Below are positions 35,254 to 40,761 of a stretch of 40,761 nucleotides of DNA, in pieces. A model generated the notes under the pieces. It ran no database searches. It was not told where the DNA came from and saw nothing but the letters and a program-made list of their open reading frames with translations. The translations under genes were made by a program, and so were the position numbers. Source of the DNA: CAZPZZ01 sp964591245 (GTDB lineage: Bacteria; Acidobacteriota; Vicinamibacteria; Vicinamibacterales; UBA8438); assembly GCA_964591245.1 (NCBI GenBank), contig CAZPZZ010000024.1, forward strand, positions 1-40,761, given 5' to 3'. Within the stretch, counting starts at the first letter, position 1. Each line of letters starts with the position of its first letter.

Positions 35254-35281
35254 TGACTACGAGTCGCGATAAGGTATAGCG
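35254..35281 (+). promoter_or_regulatory. Candidate sigma-70-type promoter for the coiled-coil protein gene
   Basis: TTGACT (35254-35259) is separated by 16 bp from TATAGC (35276-35281). Both boxes are close to consensus, and they lie 100 bp before ATG 35381 on the correct strand, within the divergent region shared with module C. Confidence 0.45.
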
Positions 35282-35380
35282 TCAGTTTCGAGTCGGATCC
35301 GGCAAGCGAGCGCCCCGAGGAACGGCAGCTCGTCTCCGGGCCAGGACGGCGCGCGACAAAGAGTGGCTGGAAGGTTGAAG

Positions 35381-35908
35381 ATGACTGACCTTGACCGAAG
35401 TATTCGTCGGGTCCGCACGGCACTGCTCCTGTTCGGCGTACCGTGCGCGGCCGCACTGACGGGGCTTGCCTTCCACACCGAAGTGTCACCACTACTCGAC
35501 ATTGCTCCGAAAATGCTTCGGGTCATCGCTGCCCCCACCGGGTTCCTGACTCTCATTTCCGTCATGGTGGGGTGGCGCGCCTTACGCCGTACGCTGCGAA
35601 CGCAAGACGAGAAGCTCCGTGGATGCATCGCCGAGCTTTCGCTGAAGCGTCAGGAGTTGAGCGCGGCGCGAGCACAGCACGAACTCGAGATGAAACTCAA
35701 GACTCAAGAGCTCGAAATGCGCGACGACCGCATCCGGATCATCGAGCTGGAACGCGCCCTCGCGCAGGACAGATCCGACTCGGAAAATACTGGTCCGACA
35801 AGCACGTCGAATCGACCCAGCCCAAGCGAACATCGAGAGCCGCCAATGTCGCTCAACCGCCCACGGAAGATCTTGCGCGACGCGACCCCAGCCACAAACA
35901 ACGATTGA
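35381..35908 (+). CDS. Small membrane protein with cytoplasmic coiled coil, unknown function
   Basis: ATG 35381 follows GGAAGG by six bases (175 residues). Two hydrophobic segments, VRTALLLFGVPCAAALTGLA and LRVIAAPTGFLTLISVMVGW, lie within the first 65 residues. They are followed by a charged heptad-like helix (about 70-130: TLRTQDEKLRGCIAELSLKR, then QHELEMKLKTQELEMRDDRI) and a polar disordered tail. Such an anchor plus coiled coil usually holds or spaces other proteins at the membrane. No family is recognised and no neighbouring gene indicates a function. Confidence 0.65.
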   Translation: MTDLDRSIRRVRTALLLFGVPCAAALTGLAFHTEVSPLLDIAPKMLRVIAAPTGFLTLISVMVGWRALRRTLRTQDEKLRGCIAELSLKRQELSAARAQHELEMKLKTQELEMRDDRIRIIELERALAQDRSDSENTGPTSTSNRPSPSEHREPPMSLNRPRKILRDATPATNND

Positions 35909-36307
35909 CCCGAACTACTGCTCGTGTTGAGGCTCGCAGGGGCTATACTCCATCGATTGACCTCGTCCATCGACGGGATCAGGAACAAATCCCGTTAGCC
36001 CCCCGACAAGGCCGCGGACGCAATCCACCCGAAGACAGACACAATGTGACACATGATCTGGAATACACCCTCGGGAAGTAACTTGTTTTTGGCGAGCGAT
36101 GAACGGGCGCACCACGTATGGCTCGGTTGATCGGTTGCCGGCACACCTCCGCAAGACACCAGCACGCGCATCGGAAAGTGGTCAACATCAGTGCTCGCGA
36201 CTCTTTCCACGGCCACACGTCAACAGCAGGATCACTCTATGCCTACGGTGCCATCCCTTCGTAGAAAAACCCGGCTTCGCGCCACGCAATAACGCGAGCT
36301 GCGTGGC
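35909..36307. other. 399-bp intergenic region without a supported gene
   Basis: Short frames on both strands lack ribosome sites and family features. One weak hairpin, ACGGGAT (35973-35979) with ATCCCGT (35989-35995), lies 65 bp after the coiled-coil gene and might mark its 3' end. A TATACT hexamer at 35944 has no -35 partner. The promoter of the downstream transporter is presumably here but is not evident. Confidence 0.4.
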
Positions 36308-37678
36308 ATGTCTCCACTACCGTTGACCTACCGACAGATCGCAGCCTTCTGGCTTCCCCTGGCCGGCACCTGGCTCATGATGGCCGCTGAGGGGCCATAT
36401 CTCGCGGCGATCATTGCCCGGTTGGACCGCCCTACCGAGAACCTCGCGGCGTTCGGCGTCGCCTTTGCGTTCGCCATCATCATCGAAGCACCGGTCATCA
36501 TGTTGATGGCCGCCTCAACGGCTCTCGTACGGCACGCGCAAAGCTACCGTGCCCTCCGACGTTTCACCTACGGACTCGGCACCGCGTTAACAGGGATCCA
36601 GCTCGTCGCGATACTACCTCCGGTCTTCGACTGGATCAGCATTTCGCTGGTCGGACTACCACCGGACGTCGCCCACCTCGCACATCACGGCCTGGCCATC
36701 ATGCTGCCCTGGCCAATCGCCATCGGATATCGGCGTTTCCGCCAGGGGTTACTCATTCGTGCCAACCTCACCCGCCGGGTCGCCTATGGAACGGGCCTGC
36801 GACTGGCGGTCATGACGGGCACGGCGATCGTGGCCGCCCAGATCCCGACACTAGAGGGCGTTCACGTAGGAACGCTCGCACTCGCCGTCGGTGTCGTCGT
36901 CGAAGCGCTGGCCAGCCGGGTCATGACGCGACACCTCGTCGCACGACTCGAGGCAGAGGAATCACGTCAAGCTACGCAGAACGCGCCTCTGACGTCGCTG
37001 GCCATTTTCGCCTTCTACTGGCCATTGGCGCTGACTTCGGTGGTCACCATGGCCATTCAGCCAATGGTCACCTTCTTCATGGGCCGCGGGCGGTTCCCGC
37101 TGGAGTCGCTGGCCGTACTCCCGGTCATTCACGGGCTCACATTTCTGTTCCGCGCCCTCGGGCTCTCCTATCAGGAAGTCGGTATCGCCCGCTTTGGCAC
37201 CACATGGCAGAATTACCGACAAATCCGTAACTTCGGCTTCGGCCTGGGAGCCGCCGCTGCTGGCGGCCTGATGTGTATTGTCTACACGCCACTTGGCGCG
37301 ATCTGGTTTCAGGAGATAGCCGGACTCACGGTCGACCTTGCCACCTTTGCCTTGCTCCCGGCTCAAATTCTCGCCTGGATCCCGGCGTGCTCCGTGTGGA
37401 TGTCGTTCCAGCGAGCCATACTCGTGCACGCGAGGCAGACCCCGCCGATCACCTACGCTTCAATATTGGAGGTGACAGTGGTCTTCGGGGTCCTCTGGGT
37501 GACGACCACGAAGCTCTCGTGGGTCGGAGCCGTGGCGGCGGCCTCAGCAATCGTCGTCGGCCGACTCGCGGGCAACGCGTACCTCATGGGCCCCACCGCG
37601 CGCGCGGTGCACCCCCTCGCGAGCGAATCGGCTGCTGGCGCAGGAGCCGGCGAATCAGCGAACAACAGCCCCCACTAG
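36308..37678 (+). CDS. MOP-superfamily (MATE/ANK-like) multispanning transporter
   Basis: A 456-residue protein with about twelve membrane segments in two similar halves. The first half opens with YRQIAAFWLPLAGTWLMMAAEGP, and the second with LAIFAFYWPLALTSVVTMAIQP. An opening helix with a Trp-Leu-Pro segment, repeated mid-protein, is the pattern of MOP-superfamily exporters and flippases. The early AAEGPYLAAIIARL and short loops recall the progressive-ankylosis-like (ANK) branch more than classical MATE drug exporters; I hold that loosely. The start ATG 36308 has no good ribosome site. The gene ends 4 bp inside the convergent GNAT gene's 3' end. The transported compound is not known. Confidence 0.75.
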   Translation: MSPLPLTYRQIAAFWLPLAGTWLMMAAEGPYLAAIIARLDRPTENLAAFGVAFAFAIIIEAPVIMLMAASTALVRHAQSYRALRRFTYGLGTALTGIQLVAILPPVFDWISISLVGLPPDVAHLAHHGLAIMLPWPIAIGYRRFRQGLLIRANLTRRVAYGTGLRLAVMTGTAIVAAQIPTLEGVHVGTLALAVGVVVEALASRVMTRHLVARLEAEESRQATQNAPLTSLAIFAFYWPLALTSVVTMAIQPMVTFFMGRGRFPLESLAVLPVIHGLTFLFRALGLSYQEVGIARFGTTWQNYRQIRNFGFGLGAAAAGGLMCIVYTPLGAIWFQEIAGLTVDLATFALLPAQILAWIPACSVWMSFQRAILVHARQTPPITYASILEVTVVFGVLWVTTTKLSWVGAVAAASAIVVGRLAGNAYLMGPTARAVHPLASESAAGAGAGESANNSPH

Positions 37679-38139
37679 CGGTCGGCGAACAGCTCCTGCA
37701 TCATGAGGTACGAGGCTTGATCCATTCCGAGCTCGTGGTAGGTCTCACGGGCCGTCTCGTTGTCCTCTTCGACATACAACCGTAATCCCACAACCCCTGG
37801 AGCCGCGTATGCGCGAGCCCGGACAAAGCTATAGAGTGCGCGAAACACCCCGCGCCGACGATAGGCCTGGTCTACATACACGCTCTGTATCCACCAGATA
37901 TCACCGTTCCGCCAGTCACTCCACTCACGGGTGTGCATGATCTGGCCCACAACGGTTTCCCCTTGGCACGCGACGTAGTAGGAGCCCCGAGCCTGATCGG
38001 AGAGCACCCCCGCGACGCCCTGTTGCAGCGTCTCACGATCGAGGGCGAGCCCCTCAGTCTCAGCCGCAAGCCGTATGTTGAATTCGACAATCGTCGGTAC
38101 ATCGTCGACGGTCGCGGCACGGACAACCAGAGCAGCCAT
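37675..38139 (-). CDS. GNAT-family N-acetyltransferase
   Basis: A 154-residue single-domain acetyltransferase that moves an acetyl group from acetyl-CoA to an amine. Strand 4 and the CoA-binding loop are visible as WWIQSVYVDQAYRRRGVFRAL, with R-R-R-G-V in place of the usual Q/R-x-x-G-x-G/A. The C-terminal GLRLYVEEDNETARETYHELGM is the typical last motif, including the conserved N and Y positions. Length is normal. The acceptor is unknown. It is convergent with the transporter gene and on the same strand as the quinoprotein gene upstream (75-bp gap). Confidence 0.9.
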   Translation of the reverse strand: MAALVVRAATVDDVPTIVEFNIRLAAETEGLALDRETLQQGVAGVLSDQARGSYYVACQGETVVGQIMHTREWSDWRNGDIWWIQSVYVDQAYRRRGVFRALYSFVRARAYAAPGVVGLRLYVEEDNETARETYHELGMDQASYLMMQELFADR

Positions 38140-38214
38140 CGCGGATCTAGATGAACGACTGGAACGACAGAATCCGCTCCCTACCGGCCATGAGCGCGAT
38201 CACCAGCGGGCCCA

Positions 38215-39933
38215 CTACTCGGGCAAGGCATAGACGAGGATCGCATTCCCCGCGCGCGGATTTCGTAGCTCGGGAGTCAGGTCCGCCGGCAGGATACTCG
38301 TCCAGCTCGACCCACCAAGTGGTCCACCGGCCCCGAACGCCACATATTGCCGCCCATCCACCGCATAGGTAATCGGATATCCGTTGGACATTGTGGGCAA
38401 ACGGCTCTGCCAGAGTTGCTCCCCACTCTCCGCGTTGTATGCGAATACCCACCGATCCCAGTCGCCGACAAAGACCAGCCCGCCGGCTGTGGTGAGGGCC
38501 GCCGTGTTGTAGGGCGAACGACGCCGTTGCTTCCACAACGTCTCACCGGTCCGGATATCAAGCGCCTGAAACTCGCCCAACTGCTCTGGAGCGTCAGGGT
38601 GAAAGTGATTCTGGCGACCACGGACACCGCCAGTGCCGCCCCCACCCGCACGCGGCTCGACCGGCCCAAATGCAGCGGTCTCACAGTTCAGGTTGAGAGG
38701 AATATAGAGGGCCGTCGTATCGGGGTGATAGGCCATTGCCCGCAGGCTCTTGAAGCCGCCAGTGCTCGGGCAGAAATAGAGCATCTCTCCTACCCCGGAC
38801 ACCATCCCCTCTCGGTAGGTCACGCGACCAGTGTCGGTATCGACGTCGAGGATGTTCTGATATCCCAGGTCGACCGCATTGGTATACGCCCCCGTGGAAC
38901 GGTCCAGTTCCCAGAGAATCCCAAGCTTCCCCATACTGAAGACCGACTCCTTGCCATCGTAGTCAATCAGGATGCGTTCGAAGGTTTCATCCATGTCATG
39001 GCTGTCACCAGGAATGTGCTGGAAGTACCACCGCATCTCGCCAGTCGCCGGGTCGAGCGCCAAGGTTGAATTGCTGTAAAGCGCGTCACCATCCGTGCCG
39101 CGTGCATCGCGCGACCATGGCTTGGCCTGAGACGTCCCGTAATAGACCAACCCGCTTATCGGGTCATAGCTGCCTGGAATCCACGCGTCGGCACCGGCGC
39201 GCATGAGCAACGGCAGGTCGCCCCAGGTGTCTCCCCCCCGTTCCCCCGGACGGGCCACTGTTGAGGTGCGCCACAGCACATCACCTGTGTTCCCGTCGAC
39301 GCCAACGATGTAGCAGGTGTCTTCACGAAACACCTCACAGCCGCGCAAGCCAGCGACAATGACACCATCCGCAATGACGGGTCCGCTCGAGAACCCGTAA
39401 CCCTCTTCTCCTGGCGGTGCCACCGGCGTATCCCACCGAACAGCACCCGTCTGCGCATCAAGAGCAACGACGTGAGCATCATAGGTGTTAAGGATGATGA
39501 GCTCTTGATAGATGGCCAGGCTACGCATCTGGGCCGCAGCACGCCGCCGCTGGTCCATCTCGTGACGATACTCCCAGATGAAATCCCCGGTGGCGGCGTG
39601 TAGAGCCTGGACCACATTGCCAGGATTGGCCACATACATCACGCCGCCGTGCACGATCGGCGTTGTCTGGGAAATCCCCGGATCGAGTCCCCACGACCAC
39701 GCAAGCTGCAACTGACCTACGTTGTCGGTATCGATCGCGTCGAGAGGACTGTAGCCCCATCCGTCCAGCGTTCGTCGCCAACTCAACCAGTCGGCTGGAT
39801 CGGGATCTTGCAGGACAGTGTCAGTCACTGGCTGAAACTCCTGCGCGGAGGTCACGGCAGTGACGCCCAGGACCCAGACGGCCAGACCGAGCGCAGAAAT
39901 TACACGGACGAAATAGACACTCCGAAGCGACAT
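38215..39933 (-). CDS. Exported PQQ-type quinoprotein beta-propeller (alcohol/sugar dehydrogenase-like)
   Basis: ATG 39933 follows GGAGGTTTTC; a TTG 12 bases earlier is less likely. The 572-residue product has a Sec signal ending near VTSAQ. It then has the eight-bladed propeller of quinoprotein alcohol dehydrogenases: WLSWRRTLDGWGYSPL at the start, blade ends such as ALHAATGDFIWEYRH, ALDAQTGAVRWDTP and TLALDPATGEMRWYFQ, and DSHDMDETFE where the family has its catalytic Asp region. A Cys pair seven residues apart (GCEVFREDTCY) replaces the usual GVRG turn and might be a disulfide. There is no CxxCH, so it would pass electrons to a separate acceptor. It follows the lactonase gene by 57 bp, suggesting oxidation of a sugar and then lactone opening. 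Confidence 0.86.
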   Translation of the reverse strand: MSLRSVYFVRVISALGLAVWVLGVTAVTSAQEFQPVTDTVLQDPDPADWLSWRRTLDGWGYSPLDAIDTDNVGQLQLAWSWGLDPGISQTTPIVHGGVMYVANPGNVVQALHAATGDFIWEYRHEMDQRRRAAAQMRSLAIYQELIILNTYDAHVVALDAQTGAVRWDTPVAPPGEEGYGFSSGPVIADGVIVAGLRGCEVFREDTCYIVGVDGNTGDVLWRTSTVARPGERGGDTWGDLPLLMRAGADAWIPGSYDPISGLVYYGTSQAKPWSRDARGTDGDALYSNSTLALDPATGEMRWYFQHIPGDSHDMDETFERILIDYDGKESVFSMGKLGILWELDRSTGAYTNAVDLGYQNILDVDTDTGRVTYREGMVSGVGEMLYFCPSTGGFKSLRAMAYHPDTTALYIPLNLNCETAAFGPVEPRAGGGGTGGVRGRQNHFHPDAPEQLGEFQALDIRTGETLWKQRRRSPYNTAALTTAGGLVFVGDWDRWVFAYNAESGEQLWQSRLPTMSNGYPITYAVDGRQYVAFGAGGPLGGSSWTSILPADLTPELRNPRAGNAILVYALPE

Positions 39934-39990
39934 GAAAACCTCCAAACCCCTTATCCAAGCAGGGCAGCGTGATGAGAAAGTGCCAGTCCT

Positions 39991-40761
39991 CTAGGCAATC
40001 CCAGCACCTGATACACCGACATACACGGAATAAAGTGACTGACTCGCAGTCATGAACAGGCGGTTACGCTTTGCTCCACCGAAACAGACATTCGCACATC
40101 GCTCAGGCAGACGAATCGCCCCGATGTGATCACCGTCTGGTGCGGTCACGACCACCCCATTGCCCGCACCAGCCCAGACGTTTCCGTCAACGTCACATCG
40201 GATCCCATCGGCTGCCACCAGATCCCCGGTCCCCGGTGCACGCAACTCGGCGTGTCGGCGGCCTCGCGCTAGCCTTGTGCCCTCGACATCCCACACCTTG
40301 ATCTCACGACCGCTTCCCGTGTCAGCCACATACAGACGGTCATAGTCTGGCGAAAAACAGAGTCCGTTCGGTGCTCCGATGTCATCGGTGACCCTGGTGA
40401 TCTCACCGGTCTGGCCGTCGACACGATACACGGAAAGCGGTAGTTCCGCCTCTGCCCGGAAGCCCTCGTAGTCTCCCCTCACACCATACGGCGGGTCGGT
40501 AAACCAGATGCTCTGATCCGGGTGTACGACAACATCGTTCGGCGAATTCAACGGCGTTCCGTTGTAGTTGTCGGCAATCACCGTCACCGTACCGTCTTGC
40601 TCATAGCGAGCAACCCGACGTCCACCATGTTCACAGGACAATTGTCGCCCCGCGTGGTCGAAGGTATTACCGTTACTGTAGCCCGATGGCTTGCGGAACA
40701 CAGTGACACGCCCGTCATCTTCAATCCACCGCATCTGCCGATTATTCGGAATGTCACTCCA
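39991..40761 (-). CDS. SMP-30/gluconolactonase family protein, 5' end beyond the window
   Basis: The frame stays open to the right edge, reading WSDIPNNRQMRWIEDDGR, the usual second blade of SMP-30 lactonases. The annotated methionine inside it is therefore not the true start, and the first blade with its metal-binding Glu lies outside. Visible metal and active-site blocks are LNSPNDVVVHPDQSIWFTDP, GAPNGLCFSPDYDRLYVAD and DGIRCDVDGNVWAG. The family hydrolyses sugar lactones, such as gluconolactone, with a divalent metal. No signal peptide can be judged. It precedes the quinoprotein gene on the same strand; a PQQ sugar oxidase would produce a lactone that this enzyme could open. Confidence 0.88.
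   Translation of the reverse strand, partial: WSDIPNNRQMRWIEDDGRVTVFRKPSGYSNGNTFDHAGRQLSCEHGGRRVARYEQDGTVTVIADNYNGTPLNSPNDVVVHPDQSIWFTDPPYGVRGDYEGFRAEAELPLSVYRVDGQTGEITRVTDDIGAPNGLCFSPDYDRLYVADTGSGREIKVWDVEGTRLARGRRHAELRAPGTGDLVAADGIRCDVDGNVWAGAGNGVVVTAPDGDHIGAIRLPERCANVCFGGAKRNRLFMTASQSLYSVYVGVSGAGIA

Noticed and set aside
35443..36081. Plus-strand frame of 212 codons overlapping the coiled-coil gene
   Set aside because: The alternative frame at 35381-35908 has a promoter, a ribosome site, membrane helices and a coiled coil; this one is an Arg/His-rich shadow.

Overview
The window is GC-rich, densely packed bacterial DNA that looks chromosomal. The gene mix suggests a Gram-negative environmental bacterium of the Acidobacteriota type, possibly near Vicinamibacteria: a TonB receptor with an N-terminal carboxypeptidase-regulatory domain, several c-type cytochrome/PSD-domain (DUF1592) and DUF1552 gene pairs, secreted ankyrin proteins, a PQQ-type propeller and SMP-30 proteins. 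This assignment is inferred from gene content; no rRNA or marker gene is present. I see no tRNA, rRNA gene, CRISPR array, insertion sequence or phage gene. Layout: (1) 1-5411. A frameshifted, edge-truncated response regulator on the minus strand diverges from a plus-strand surface locus: a TonB-dependent receptor, a secreted beta-helix-like protein and a lipoprotein. (2) 5641-9138, plus strand. A membrane-anchored glutamate-synthase-like flavoprotein and a dynamin-like membrane GTPase. (3) 16524 down to 9146, minus strand. A tight six-gene run: polytopic membrane protein, secreted paraoxonase/SMP-30-like propeller, radical SAM/SPASM protein, and a complete YnjB-YnjC-YnjD-type ABC importer. The last four genes overlap or almost touch. 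(4) 16654-35141. Three paralogous copies of one module: a secreted multi-domain c-type cytochrome protein (DUF1587/1595/1592/1588/1585), a translationally coupled Tat-exported DUF1552 protein, and a secreted ankyrin-repeat protein. Copy A (16654-22054) is on the plus strand. Copies B (28532-22348) and C (35141-28695) lie head-to-tail on the minus strand. Each minus-strand copy has a different fourth gene: a c-type cytochrome in B and a 331-residue exported protein in C. (5) 35381-40761. A small membrane coiled-coil protein, a MOP/ANK-like multispanning transporter, a GNAT acetyltransferase, a PQQ-type quinoprotein propeller, and the 3' part of an SMP-30 lactonase cut by the right edge. Most products carry export signals, so the region mainly encodes envelope and periplasmic redox, uptake and sugar/lactone chemistry. 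The best candidate for an undescribed system is the triplicated cytochrome/DUF1552/ankyrin module. The second is the radical SAM-YnjBCD operon, where an orphan importer sits with a possible peptide- or small-molecule-modifying enzyme.
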